This document shows, in pieces, positions 1 to 13,742 of a DNA stretch of 64,000 bases; positions within the stretch are counted from its first letter, which is position 1, and each line of letters opens with the position of its first letter. The notes beneath the pieces are model-generated. The model saw nothing but the letters and a program-made list of their open reading frames with translations, ran no database searches and was not told where the DNA came from. The translations under genes were made by a program, and so were the position numbers. Origin of the DNA: Ypsolopha sequella (Eukaryota; Arthropoda; Insecta; Lepidoptera; Ypsolophidae); NCBI GenBank assembly GCA_934047225.1, contig OW203991.1, positions 5,890,001 through 5,954,000 of the forward strand. Reading direction: 5' to 3'.

Positions 1-829
1 AATCATATATTTGGTTCTTTATTTTTTTTATAATGAGAGACGCAACGCGGACTGCGGACTGCTCGGATATTTTCAGATTTCGGCTGAAATGATGGATTGT
101 TTAATGCAAGCATAAAGTATAGCCAAATGTGCTTTAATTGTGTTAGATAAAATCCAAAAATTTATCAGAGTTTAACATCGAAAATGCTATCTAGATTAAT
201 AATAACCAAAAGTAATGTTTGAAAATGTCCACAGTCTTGCCAAAATCATGTTTCTCCTGAAACAAATTTTCAATTTTGCGCCCGCGATGAAATTGGCTCG
301 GTTGTATTGTCTTCGCATGTTTCATGGAGCGTGCACCTTATAGCGAAATGAAACAGAATGTCATTTGGTCACGCCCACAACTGAGTTGGTCGCGTCATGA
401 TGTCTGTTCTTAAAAAAAAAAAAAAAAACGAAATATATGCTTTTTTAAGGTTCCGTATCGGAAGAGTGCCAAACAAGACCCTGTTAGTAAGCCTCTGCTG
501 TCCGTCTGTCTGTCACAGGGATCTACAGCTTCAGCCGTTATAGGCAGCCAGTTGAAATTTTCACAGAATACTTGTTACGGCATATGCCGTGTTACTTGCC
601 TCTATCACGGCATATAATAAACAATAAAAAAAACAAAAATTCAAACCCCGGGAATCCTCATAAAAAAACCTAGAAAAGGAGCATATTTTAAACGTTATTT
701 AAAGGTACGTAATAGCGAAAAGGTACGTAATAGCGAAATAAAATAGCATTACATAATGGTCACACCCACAACTGAGTTTCTGCGCTCATGACGACTGTCC
801 TTAAGTAAATGAATAAAAACTGAAATTAC
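1..829 (-). other. Intron after multicystatin exon 4 (partial), repeat-filled
   Basis: Begins with GTAATT on the minus strand at 829. No papain-family continuation was found in any frame, so the next protease exon lies beyond position 1. It contains one copy of the 300-bp dispersed repeat (110-415), a poly-A run (413-428), a fragment of the common 'ggttccgta' repeat (about 450-560) and a partial third copy of the first repeat's end (about 700-805). Confidence 0.7.
110..415. repeat. Dispersed repeat copy 1
   Basis: About 300 bp that match 22808-23098 along most of their length, including ATCTAGATTAATAATAACC, TTTCTCCTGAAACAA and GAGTTGGTCGCGTCATGA. A shorter related piece occurs at about 740-790. 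No coding potential seen. Confidence 0.75.
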
Positions 830-1201
830 CAGTAACGCTGAACGCCCAGCAGCTTCCACAAGAACCCTGATCTTTAACTTCCGTGACGGCATCAAACTGG
901 CGCCAATCGAACGCTTCAGGGATGGCAATATTCGGTATCGCCGCCGGCATTGTAGGAATTTGGTTCGGGTCCTGGAGTTCTGGCCTCAGTCCAAGATACC
1001 TCTGACTAAACTCTTCATGAGTCAGGTCAGTGAACCTAGTGACTGCGTAGGTAGCTGTGCCTTGCTCATGCGTATTCAACTCGTGGATTTTACGGATGTT
1101 ATCACGGAATATTTCGAATCTTCGTCCCATTTCCTTGTGGTCATTGGAGTATGCTGGTTTGTACGTTCTGATGAAATCGTAAAAGATATGTTCGGCTTGG
1201 A
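830..1201 (-). other. I29 inhibitor propeptide and N-terminus of C1A (cathepsin F-like) protease domain
   Basis: The last 124 codons of exon 4. The I29 domain starts near AEHIFYDFIRTYKPAY and has the ERFNIN-type helix (spaced R..F.I..DNIRKI..LN) and the ATYAVTRFTDLT segment. The mature enzyme should start near IPEAFDWR. The oxyanion-hole Gln and active-site Cys are present; active-site His and Asn are on exons outside the window. As in cathepsin F, the enzyme follows cystatin domains in one precursor. Confidence 0.9.
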
Positions 1202-4200
1202 TTTGGTGGTAGATTTCTCCCGTAGCGCTGTCTTGGTAGTCGCACGTGACGCGGATATTTGGTGGATGTTCAGTCCAGGGCCGAATCCAAACATTTACTC
1301 GACAAAACTTGTTTAAGCCCGCATCATTGACTAAAGAGCAATCGGTTCGGGTAGTCAAAGCGACGCAGTTAGTAAACCCGACTTCAACCTTCAGTCTATA
1401 GTGGAGACCAGCTATCTGTTGCTTCTCTAACGAGAATATTCTCACCACTTTCTGTTTACGAGGATGAGGATACTTGGCTTCGATGTGCTTTAGAGCTACA
1501 TTTGCAAGTAGCGTCGCTGTCTCTGCGCTCTCAAATTCTATGTGAGCTTCCAAAGGAGTTTCATCATCTTCACAATTGACATCAATATTTTTACCGTTTT
1601 CTATCCAAAGCCTTTCATATATATTGGAAATACAATGTCGCCGAGGAAGATGCTCCAGAAATTCACATCTGGTCACGTTATCGACCCATTCATATTTAAG
1701 GCACGATGTATAACCCACGTCGAAGTCAATGATAGTGACTTTTCCCGTGGTGATCTTTGTTGTGTAACTATTGACTTGTACCACACGTTGCTTATATCTG
1801 TGTGTTGTCTCCATTTCCAACTTGTCTATCGAATCTTGGACTAGCTGTTGTATCTTCGTGTCTTCAGAACTTCCCGATTTAAAATCTACAGATCTTCTTG
1901 TCCTGACTGGTTGCAGTTCGCACTCAGCCTTAACCCAGCGAATGCCTTTATTATTGGGCAACATCCAGACCCAAGAATGACATGTAGACGGTGGTATTGC
2001 TTCGGAAACAAAACAAGGAGCGTGTTTAGACTTAAAAAGATCATCGTCAAATGTAGCTTGTTTTATTTTTTTGGAGCAGTTAGTAGCTCTAACGATGAAA
2101 TTGAGTTTAAATGGCTCATCAATATCTAGAGTCGGGACAATACTGGGTTCACCCTCATGGACCAGTTTGTAATTCACGTGTTTGGACTTTTCAAGTTCTT
2201 TTATTGATGCTTTTATAAGTTGCATAACTGATACACCACTTACTCTTTCGAAATTTCTGTCATCGTCACATACAATACTTACGGCTTTAATGATCAGCTC
2301 ATCTTCTGGAGCAGGAGCAATCTTTGCTAAACATAATCTATGACTCAAACCCTCTATTTCTTCGCAATCGTTTAAATCGTATCCGCTTTCTTGCTTCAAA
2401 CAAAATGTGTAGGCAGCTTCAATGTACATTCGAATCACCATATCTCCCATATGCATGCTAGTGTGGGTATCATGAATGGTCACAAGTTTTTGCATATTAT
2501 TTGTATCGCTATGTTCATTTAAATCTTGGATTGCTCTTTCGGCATAGTAAAATTTTGTATCATCGTCGATTTCGAATTCATCCGGTCGGAGCTGCCTTTT
2601 GAATCTTGTATCATCCTCAGCTGGTAAGTTATCATTCTTAATGAAACATGTTACATTAGTCTCAGTCCCATCTTCAAGCCATGGACGTTCCCATATTTCT
2701 CCATGACATTTTAACAATAAATTAGGGTGTTGCAGATCACAATTATCATAAGCAATTCCATTTGGTACGTCTTTTGTTAAACATAAAGTCGGAGATGCTG
2801 TGTAATCCATCTTATAAAGCGTTCCTTCAACAATTTGTCTCAACACTTTTTCTATCTTGATTATTTTGTGAGCGTATTTCATTCCATGTAAAAGTTGATA
2901 CCTCTGTAATGTTTCTTCAGCAAGACGTCTATGGTATTCATCATCGGGGTCTTGTTCTTGCACCATTCCGAATGCAGGTAATTCATTCTTCAAAGTTAAA
3001 TCATCATCTTTTAATTCGTGTAAAATTTGTTTCTTGTTCCCCGACAGTATACTTCTCTTTTCCCGGTTATTTAGATAACAATTCACGGTTATTTCTGTTT
3101 TGTTTAGCCACTGTTGCTCCCACACATCAGAATGGCATCTGATCTTGTCACCATCTTGACCATTCGCAGAAGAGATCGTGAAATCAATTCTTGTCATTGA
3201 TCCAGACACAATTTGATAAGTTACATGATCAACTGATACCAGCTGGTGATTGACAGTACTTCCCGACTCGTGGAGGTATTTTTGCATTGATATCAGAGCT
3301 AAAGTTAGATACTTTGGATCTTTAGGGTCTTTTTCCACAGCAGAGCCAAGCGCAATAGGTTTTTTTTCATGGTTTAGGTTACACTTCACTGTGATCTCTT
3401 TTATATTAAGCCAAACCTGCTCAAACACTTCAGATTGGCAATTGACTTTATCACCATCTTGGTCGTGCATAGGAGATATCATAAAGTCAATTTTTGTGAT
3501 TAATCCAGACACAACTTGAGTAGTAACACGATTAACTGAAACCAGCTTGTGATTGACCATATCTCCCGACTCCTGGAGATATGTTTGCAGAGATTCGAAG
3601 GCCAGTGCTTGATATTTCAAATCGTTGGGATTTTGTTCCACAGCAGAGCCAAGCGCGTCAAGTTTGTGTTTGTCTTTAAAGTTACACTTTACAGTTATCT
3701 CTTTTTTATTTAGCCAAGGCTGTTCCCATATTTCGGAATGGCAACTGATCTTATCACCATCTTGAACATTCACAGGAGAGATTGTGAAATCAATTCTTGT
3801 TACTGATCCTGACACAACTTGAGTAGTAACATGGTCAACTGAGACCAGCTTGTGACTGACTATATCTCCCGACTCTTGGAGATATTTTTGCAATGATTCC
3901 AAAGCTAGCGCTTGATATTTTGGATCACTAGAGTTTTGTTCCTTAGTACCACCTACTATAGAGCCACGTTTAACTCTGTTATTGAGATGACAATTCACAG
4001 TTATTTCTGTTTTGTTCAACCAAGGCTGCTCCCACACATCAGAGTGACATCTGATCTTGTCACCGTCTTGACCATTCACAGGAGATATCGTGAAATCAAT
4101 TGCAGTATTTGATCCAGACACAATTTGATAAGTGACATGGTCAACTGACACCAGCTTGTGATTGACGGTATCTCCTGACTCTTGGAGATATTTTTGCAGT

Positions 4201-7200
4201 GATTTCAGGGCTAGCGCTTGATACTTCGGATCGTTTGGATTTTTTTCTTCCACAGATCCAGCCACTTGACGTTTCTGTTTATTTTTCAAATTACACTTCA
4301 CGGTTATGTCTTTCTTTTTTAACCAAGATTGTTCCCATATTTCGGAATGGCAACTGATCTTATCACCATCTTGACCATTCACAGGAGAGATCGTGAAATC
4401 AATTCTTGTCACTGATCCTGACACAACTTGAGTAGTAACATGATCAACCGAGACCAGCTTGTGACTGACTGCATCTCCCGACTCTTGGAGATATTTTTGC
4501 AATGATTCCAAAGCTAGCGCTTGATATATAGGATCACTAGAGTTTTGTTCCGTAGTACCACCTAAATAAAACTCACGTTTAACTCTGTTATTGAGATGAC
4601 AATTCACGGTTATTTCTGTTTTGTTCAACCAAGGCTGCTCCCACACATCAGAATGACATCTGATCTTGTCACCGTCTTGACCATTCACAGGAGAGATCGT
4701 GAAATCAATTCTTGTAATTGATCCTGACACAACTTGAGTAGTAACATGATCAACTGACACCAGCTTGTGATTGACGGTATCTCCTGACTCTTGGAGATAT
4801 TTTTGCAATGATTTCAGGGCCAGCGCTTGATACTTTGGATCGTTTGGATTTTTTTCTTTAGCAGATCCACGCGCTTGACGTTTCTGTTTATTTTTCAAAT
4901 TACAGTTCACGGTTATGTCTTTCTTTTTTAACCAAGATTGTTCCCATATTTCGGAATGGCAACTGATCTTATCACCATCTTCACCATTCAGAGGAGAGAT
5001 CGTGAAATCAATTCTTGTCACTGATCCTGACACAACTTGAGTAGTAACATGGTCAACTGAGACCAGCTTGTGACTTACTGTATCTCCCGAGTCTTGGAGA
5101 TATTTTTGCAATGATTCCAAAGCTAGCGCTTGATATATAGGATCACTAGAGTTTTGTTCCTTAGTACCACCTACTATAGAGCCACGTTTAACTCTGTTAT
5201 TGAGATGACAATTCACGGTTATTTCTGTTTTGTTCAACCAAGGCTGCTCCCACACATCAGAGTGACATCTGATCTTGTCACCGTCTTGACCATTCACAGG
5301 AGAGATCGTGAAATCAATTCTTGTAATTGATCCAGACACAATTTGATAAGTGACATGATCAACTGACACCAACTTGTGATTGACGGTATCTCCTGACTCT
5401 TGGAGATATTTTTGCAGTGATTTCAGGGCTAGCGCTTGATACTTCGGATCGTTTGGATTTTTTTCTTCAGCAGATCCACGCGCTTGACGTTTCTGTTTAT
5501 TTTTCAAATTACAGTTCACGGTTATGTCTTTCTTTTTTAACCAAGATTGTTCCCATATTTCGGAATGGCAACTGATCTTATCACCATCTTGACCATTCAG
5601 AGGAGAGATCGTGAAATCAATTCTTGTCACTGATCCTGACACAACTTGAGTAGTAACATGGTCAACCGAGACCAGCTTGTGACTTACTGTATCTCCCGAG
5701 TCTTGGAGATATTTTTGCAATGATTCCAAAGCTAGCGCTTGATATATAGGATCACTAGAGTTTTGTTCCGTAGTACCACCTAAATAAAACTCACGTTTAA
5801 CTCTGTTATTGAGATGACAATTCACGGTTATTTCTGTTTTGTTCAACCAAGGCTGCTCCCACACATCAGAGTGACATCTGATCTTGTCACCGTCTTGACC
5901 ATTCACAGGAGAGATCGTGAAATCAATTCTTGTAATTGATCCTGACACAACTTGAGTAGTAACATGATCAACTGACACCAGCTTGTGATTGACGGTATCT
6001 CCTGACTCTTGGAGATATTTTTGCAATGATTTCAGGGCCAGCGCTTGATACTTTGGATCGTTTGGATTTTTTTCTTTAGCAGATCCACGCGCTTGACGTT
6101 TCTGTTTATTTTTCAAATTACAGTTCACGGTTATGTCTTTCTTTTTTAACCAAGATTGTTCCCATATTTCGGAATGGCAACTGATCTTATCACCATCTTC
6201 ACCATTCAGAGGAGAGATCGTGAAATCAATTCTTGTCACTGATCCTGACACAACTTGAGTAGTAACATGGTCAACTGAGACCAGCTTGTGACTTACTGTA
6301 TCTCCCGAGTCTTGGAGATATTTTTGCAATGATTCCAAAGCTAGCGCTTGATATATAGGATCACTAGAGTTTTGTTCCTTAGTACCACCTACTATAGAGC
6401 CACGTTTAACTCTGTTATTGAGATGACAATTCACGGTTATTTCTGTTTTGTTCAACCAAGGCTGCTCCCACACATCAGAGTGACATCTGATCTTGTCACC
6501 GTCTTGACCATTCACAGGAGAGATCGTGAAATCAATTCTTGTAATTGATCCAGACACAATTTGATAAGTGACATGATCAACTGACACCAGCTTGTGATTG
6601 ACGGTATCTCCTGACTCTTGGAGATGTTTTTGCAGTGATTTCAGGGCTAGCGCTTGATACTTCGGATCGTTTGGATTTTTTTCTGCAGCCGATCCAGGCG
6701 CTTGACGTTTCTGTTTATTTTTTAAATTACACTTCACGGTTATGTCTTTCCTTTTTAACCAAGATTGTTCCCATATTTTGGAATGGCAACTGATCTTATC
6801 ACCATCTTGACCATTCACAGGAGAGATCGTGAAATCAATTTCTGTCAGTAATCCTGACACAACTTGAGTAGTAACATGGTCAACCGAGACTAGCTTGTGA
6901 TTGACTGTATTTCCCGACTCTTGGAGATATTTTTGCAATGATTCCAAAGCTAGCGCTTGATATTTTGGATCATTAGAGTCTTGTTCCTTAGTACCACCTG
7001 CTATAGAGTCACGTTTAACTCTGTTATTGAGATGACAATTCACAGTTATTTCTGTTTTGTTCAACCAAGGCTGCTCCCACACATCAGAGTGACATCTGAT
7101 CTTGTCACCGTCTTGACCATTCACAGGAGAGATCGTGAAATCAATTGCAGTATTTGATCCAGACACAATTTGATAAGTGACATGATCAACTGACACCAGC

Positions 7201-10200
7201 TTGTGATTGACGGTATTTCCTGACTCTTGGAGATATTTTTGCAGTGATTTCAGGGCTAGCGCTTGATACTTCGGATCGTTTGGATTTTTTTCTTCAACAG
7301 ATCCAGGCGCTTGACGCTTCTGTTTATTTTTCAAATTACACTTCACGGTTATGTCTTTCTTTTTTAACCACGATTGTTCCCATATTTTGGAATGGCAACT
7401 GATCTTATCACCATCTTGACCATTCACGGTAGAGATCGTGAAATCAATTCTTGTCATAAATCCTGACACAACTTGAGTAGTAACATGGTCAACTGAGACC
7501 AGCTTGTGACTGACTGTATCTCCCGACTCTTGGAGATATTTTTGCAATGATTCCAAAGCTAGCGCTTGATATATAGGATCACTAGAGTTTTGTTCCGTAG
7601 TACCACCGAAATTAAATTCACGTTTAACTCTGTTATTGAGATGACAATTCACAGTTATTTCTGTTTTGTTCAACCAAGGCTGCTCCCACACATCAGAGTG
7701 ACATCTGATCTTGTCACCGTCTTGACCATTCACAGGAGAGATCGTGAAATCAATTGCAGTATTTGATCCAGACACAATTTGATAAGTGACATGATCAACT
7801 GACACCAGCTTGTGATTGACGGTATCTCCTGACTCTTGGAGATATTTTTGCAGTGATTTCAGGGCTAGCGCTTGATACTTCGGATCGTTTGGATTTTTTT
7901 CTTCAGCAGATCCACGCGCTTGACGTTTCTGTTTATTTTTCAAATTACAGTTCACGGTTATGTCTTTCTTTTTTAACCAAGATTGTTCCCATATTTCGGA
8001 ATGGCAACTGATCTTATCACCATCTTGACCATTAAGAGGAGAGATCGTGAAATCAATTCTTGTCACTGATCCTGACACAACTTGAGTAGTAACATGGTCA
8101 ACTGAGACCAGCTTGTGACTTACTGTATCTCCCGAGTCTTGGAGATATTTTTGCAATGATTCCAAAGCTAGCGCTTGATATATAGGATCACTAGAGTTTT
8201 GTTCCTTAGTACCACCTACTATAGAGCCACGTTTAACTCTGTTATTGAGATGACAATTCACGGTTATTTCTGTTTTGTTCAACCAAGGCTGCTCCCACAC
8301 ATCAGAGTGACATCTGATCTTGTCACCGTCTTGACCATTCACAGGAGAGATCGTGAAATCAATTCTTGTAATTGATCCAGACACAATTTGATAAGTGACA
8401 TGATCAACTGACACCAGCTTGTGATTGACGGTATCTCCTGACTCTTGGAGATATTTTTGCAGTGATTTCAGGGCTAGCGCTTGATACTTCGGATCGTTTG
8501 GATTTTTTTCTGCAGCCGATCCAGGCGCTTGACGTTTCTGTTTATTTTTTAAATTACACTTCACGGTTATGTCTTTCCTTTTTAACCAAGATTGTTCCCA
8601 TATTTTGGAATGGCAACTGATCTTATCACCATCTTGACCATTCACAGGAGAGATCGTGAAATCAATTTCTGTCAGTAATCCTGACACAACTTGAGTAGTA
8701 ACATGGTCAACCGAGACTAGCTTGTGATTGACTGTATTTCCCGACTCTTGGAGATATTTTTGCAATGATTCCAAAGCTAGCGCTTGATATTTTGGATCAT
8801 TAGAGTCTTGTTCCTTAGTACCACCTGCTATAGAGTCACGTTTAACTCTGTTATTGAGATGACAATTCACAGTTATTTCTGTTTTGTTCAACCAAGGCTG
8901 CTCCCACACATCAGAGTGACATCTGATCTTGTCACCGTCTTGACCATTCACAGGAGAGATCGTGAAATCAATTGCAGTATTTGATCCAGACACAATTTGA
9001 TAAGTGACATGATCAACTGACACCAGCTTGTGATTGACGGTATCTCCTGACTCTTGGAGATATTTTTGCAATGATTTCAGGGCTAGCGCTTGATACTTTG
9101 GATCGTTTGGATTTTTTTCTTCAACAGATCCAGGCACTTGACGTTTCCGTTTATTTTTCAAATTACACTTCACGGTTATGTCTTTCTTTTTTAACCAAGA
9201 TTGTTCCCATATTTCGGAATGGCAACTGATCTTATCACCATCTTGACCATTCACAGGAGAGATCGTGAAATCAATTCTTGTCACTGATCCTGACACAACT
9301 TGAGTAGTAACATGATCAACCGAGACCAGCTTGTGACTGACTGCATCTCCCGACTCTTGGATATATTTTTGCAATGATTCCAAAGCTAGCGCTTGATATA
9401 TAGGATCACTAGAGTTTTGTTCCGTAATACCACCTAAATAAAACTCACGTTTAACTCTGTTATTGAGGTGACAATTCACGGTTATTTCTGTTTTGTTCAA
9501 CCAAGGCTGCTCCCACACATCAGAGTGACATCTGATCTTGTCACCGTCTTGACCATTCACAGGAGAGATCGTGAAATCAATTCTTGTAATTGATCCAGAC
9601 ACAATTTGATAAGTGACATGATCAACTGACACCAGCTTGTGATTGACGGTATCTCCTGACTCTTGGAGATATTTTTGCAGTGATTTCAGGGCTAGCGCTT
9701 GATACTTCGGATCGTTTGGATTTTTTTCTGCAGCCGATCCAGGCGCTTGACGTTTCTGTTTATTTTTTAAATTACACTTCACGGTTATGTCTTTCTTTTT
9801 TAACCAAGATTGTTCCCATATTTCGGAATGGCAACTGATCTTATCACCATCGTGACTATTCACAGGAGAGATCGTGAAATCAATTCTTGTCACTGATCCT
9901 GACACAACTTGAGTAGTAACATGGTCAACTGAGACCAGCTTGTGACTGACTGTATCTCCCGACTCTTGGAGATATTTTTGCATTGATTCCAAAGCTAGCG
10001 CTTGATATATAGGATCACTAGAGTTTTGTTCCGTAGTACCACCTACTATAGAGTCACGTTTAACTCTGTCATTGAGATGACAATTCACATTTATTTCTGT
10101 TTTGTTCAACCAAGGCTGCTCCCACACATCAGAGTGACATCTGATTTTGTCCCCGTATTGATCATTCACAGGAGAGATCGTCAAATCAATTGCAGTATTT

Positions 10201-13200
10201 GATCCAGATACAATTTGATAAGTTACACGATCAACTGACACCAGCTTGTGATTGACGGTATTTCCTGACTCTTGGAGATATTTTTGCAGTGATTTCAGGG
10301 CTAGCGCTTGATACTTCGGATCGTTTGGATTTTTTTCTTTTACCGATCCAGGCGCTTGACGTTTCTGTTTATTTTTTAAATTACACTTCACGGTTATGTC
10401 TTTCTTTTTTAACCAAGATTGTTCCCATATTTCGGAATGGCAACTGATCTTATCACCATCTTGACCATTCACAGGAGAGATCGTGAAATCAATTCTTGTC
10501 ACTGATCCTGACACAACTTGAGTAGTAACATGGTCAACTGAGACCAGCTTGTGACTGACTGTATCTCCCGACTCTTGGAAATATTTTTGCAATGATTCCA
10601 AAGCTAGCGCTTGATATATAGGATCACTAGAGTTTTGTTCCGTAATACCACCTAAATAAAACTCACGTTTAACTCTGTTATTGAGGTGACAATTCACGGT
10701 TATTTCTGTTTTGTTCAACCAAGGCTGCTCCCACACATCAGAGTGACATCTGATCTTGTCACCGTCTTGACCATTCACAGGAGAGATCGTGAAATCAATT
10801 GCAGTATTTGATCCAGACACAATTTGATAAGTGACATGATCAACTGACACCAGCTTGTGATTGACGGTATCTCCTGACTCTTGGAGATATTTTTGCAGTG
10901 ATTTCAGGGCTAGCGCTAGATACTTCGGATCGTTTGGATTTTTTTCTTCAGCAGATCCAGGCGCTTGACGTTTCTGATTATTTTTCAAATTACACTTCAC
11001 GGTTATGTCTTTCTTTTTTAACCAAGATTGTTCCCATATTTTGGAATGGCAACTGATCTTATCACCATCTTGACCATTCACAGGAGAGATCGTGAAATCA
11101 ATTTCTGTCAGTAATCCTGACACAACTTGAGTAGTAACATGGTCAACCGAGACTAGCTTGTGATTGACTGTATTTCCCGACTCTTGGAGATATTTTTGCA
11201 ATGATTCCAAAGCTAGCGCTTGATATTTTGGATCATTAGAGTCTTGTTCCTTAGTACCACCTGCTATAGAGTCACGTTTAACTCTGTTATTGAGATGACA
11301 ATTCACAGTTATTTCTGTTTTGTTCAACCAAGGCTGCTCCCACACATCAGAGTGACATCTGATCTTGTCACCGTCTTGACCATTCACAGGAGAGATCGTG
11401 AAATCAATTGCAGTATTTGATCCAGACACAATTTGATAAGTGACATGATCAACTGACACCAGCTTGTGATTGACGGTATCTCCTGACTCTTGGATATATT
11501 TTTGCAGTGATTTCAGGGCTAGCGCTTGATACTTCGGATCATTTGGATTTTTTTCTTCAACAGACCCAGGCGCTTGACGCTTCTGTTTATTTTTCAAATT
11601 ACACTTCACGGTTATGTCTTTCTTTTTTAACCAAGATTGTTCCCATATTTTGGAATGGCAACTGATCTTATCACCATCTTGACCATCCACAGGAGAGATC
11701 GTGAAATCAATTTCTGTCAGTAATCCTGACACAACTTGAGTAGTAACATGGTCAACCGAGACTAGCTTGTGATTGACTGTATTTCCCGACTCTTGGAGAT
11801 ATTTTTGCAATGATTCCAAAGCTAGCGCTTGATATTTTGGATCATCTTTATTTTGGGTTAACGGTCCTCCTACATGAATATCATGTATTTTACGCTTCAT
11901 TTGGGAATCATATTCTTTAATATTTGTTCCTTGATTGTTTTCGTTTGGTGCTAAAGATCTTTTCTTCCTTGAAATTAAGTTTTCATCAATGTTATTGTTT
12001 TCTGCCGCGGTATCCTCACACGTTACGTTAAATTGTTTTCCATCTTCTAACCAAGATCTATCCCAGATTTGTGCATGACATTTTCGCAGAGGTTCACCTT
12101 TTAACAACTCACAAGCGTCTAGATTTACATCCAGTTCATTTTTACATGTAGTGTAACCAGCAGAGAATTTTATATTTGTTAAAAGTCCAGCAACTAATTT
12201 AGTTGTGACTTCCGTGATTTCAACAACTTTTTGTTTATTCTGACGATTGGATTTCAACTCTAAGTATTGTAATGCATCTTGTACCATCTCTAATACCTTT
12301 GGATCATGTATATTTTTCTTGGTTTCACTAATAAATTTGGTCGAGATTTTTTCATCTGGGGTTTGTTCTGTGCATGTATATGTTATTTTTTTCTCTTTCA
12401 ACCAAGGTCGGTCATGAACAATAACTTCACATAATTTTGCACCTAATGTTTCTAAAACTGTACAATTGACTCTTCTATAAAAAGGCACGGATTTGCTGCA
12501 ATTCGTGTAGACAATTTCTAAAGCAAGCTTTGTTATCCTTCCTGAACCCATTTGGGTACTAGCATCTCTTATTTGTTTAATCACCATTGCATTTAGACTT
12601 GTTGATTCAGTTTCTATTTTCATCAAAGATTTTTCCGATAGCTTTTGTAGGACTGGATCATCTAACGGTACGCCAGCTATTTTTGTTTTGTGAATATGTT
12701 TATTTTCTTCTGGATAGCAAAAATGGTTAATAACTTGAGGGAATGAAGGATCTGTGTTATCAATGACAGCGTTACAAATTTTAGTTACATTAGTGTTACT
12801 ATCGCAATTTGATTTATCACACGGTATATAAACACGTGCTTGAAGATAGACAAAACGTTGGTGATTCTCAAATTCTTCTTCTGCCATTATAACTTCTTTA
12901 AGAACTCGAGACTTTATTTCCATATCAATCTCGTTAAGATAATGAACCAGAATGTCACCCAAAGTGTAAACATTCCTAGCGTCATCTAACTTTTGTTTGA
13001 TTGAACTAAACTTTTCAACTAGAGAAAGTATTTTTAAGTCTGAATCAAAGCTTCTTTTCATTCTATTTTGTTCTGGTTTTTCTTGTATTGGATTAGTATC
13101 CAAACCAGCATAATTGAAAAAATTTAGGAGATCGTCGATAGCTTTTTTTTTATCTTCATTCAAGCCGCTTATTTTGTCATGTGCATCTAATTTGGTTACT

Positions 13201-13742
13201 TTTTTTTGCGGAATAGAATTACCTGTAAAACTTTGTACAACTTCTTGTTGAACTACATCTTTTTCTGAAACTTTATCTACAAATGTTTGTGTAGTCGCTT
13301 CAAATTCTTCTTCTAGTACAATATCTTGTTTGTTTGGTATAATTTGCTCTTCTAATTGTTTTATTTCATCATTAGTTAAAGTTCTTTCCGCATTAGGTTG
13401 AGCCTGAATTTCTGTTAGATGAATAAATTTTATTTTTGAATCGGATGCTTCACCGTCACCTCTTTCATTATTAAGTGGATCCAAATCGTTTTTATATTTA
13501 TTTTCATGTGCTGCATCAGTTTTAACGGGCAAGACTTCTCCATCATCCCCAAACTGCCACTCTTCAGTGCAGTTATTTGCCAATATTGCCCTAAACTTTG
13601 AACCATCCGGTAGTTTAACCCATGGCTTCTCCAAAATTGATATCTTGCATGTTTTATTATCGTTACACTGTTCTTTATCCAACGAAGTGCAGTTACTATA
13701 GTGAATATCCAGAGTAAGGATATATCTGACACCATTTACTAC
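830..13742 (-). CDS. Multicystatin exon 4: single 12.9-kb exon with ~37 cystatin-like domains, I29 and start of C1A protease
   Basis: Open for 4,304 codons without a stop. It begins at a TTTCAG|GTAGTA acceptor (phase 0, completing QVVNG) and ends at an ACTG|GTAATT donor (phase 1). Approximate order: end of the first cystatin (13742-13540); a Glu/Lys-rich linker with an RMKR cleavage-like motif (13540-13040); three divergent cystatins (13040-11960), the first lacking QxVxG; a 29-domain homogeneous array (11843-3020); five divergent cystatins (3019-1200), of which the second and third lack QxVxG; then the I29 propeptide (about 1200-930) and the mature protease start (PEAFDWR, then SCGSCWAF). 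Most divergent domains have extra cysteine pairs, whereas the array domains have two cysteines each. A one-exon expansion of this size fits unequal crossing-over rather than exon duplication. In-frame translation past 830 is intronic. Confidence 0.95.

Noticed and set aside
1..829. Possible continuation of the protease past 829
   Set aside because: The frame after the GTAATT donor loses all papain-family similarity and hits a stop; the region is repeat sequence.
3912..11420. Series of ~66-codon plus-strand open frames every 609 bp
   Set aside because: Antisense shadows of the tandem cystatin units, identical because the units are identical.
13430..13735. Minus-strand open frame overlapping the start of multicystatin exon 4
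   Set aside because: It is a shifted frame over the splice acceptor and cystatin code. The correct frame gives QVVNGVRYILTL and continues into the long ORF.
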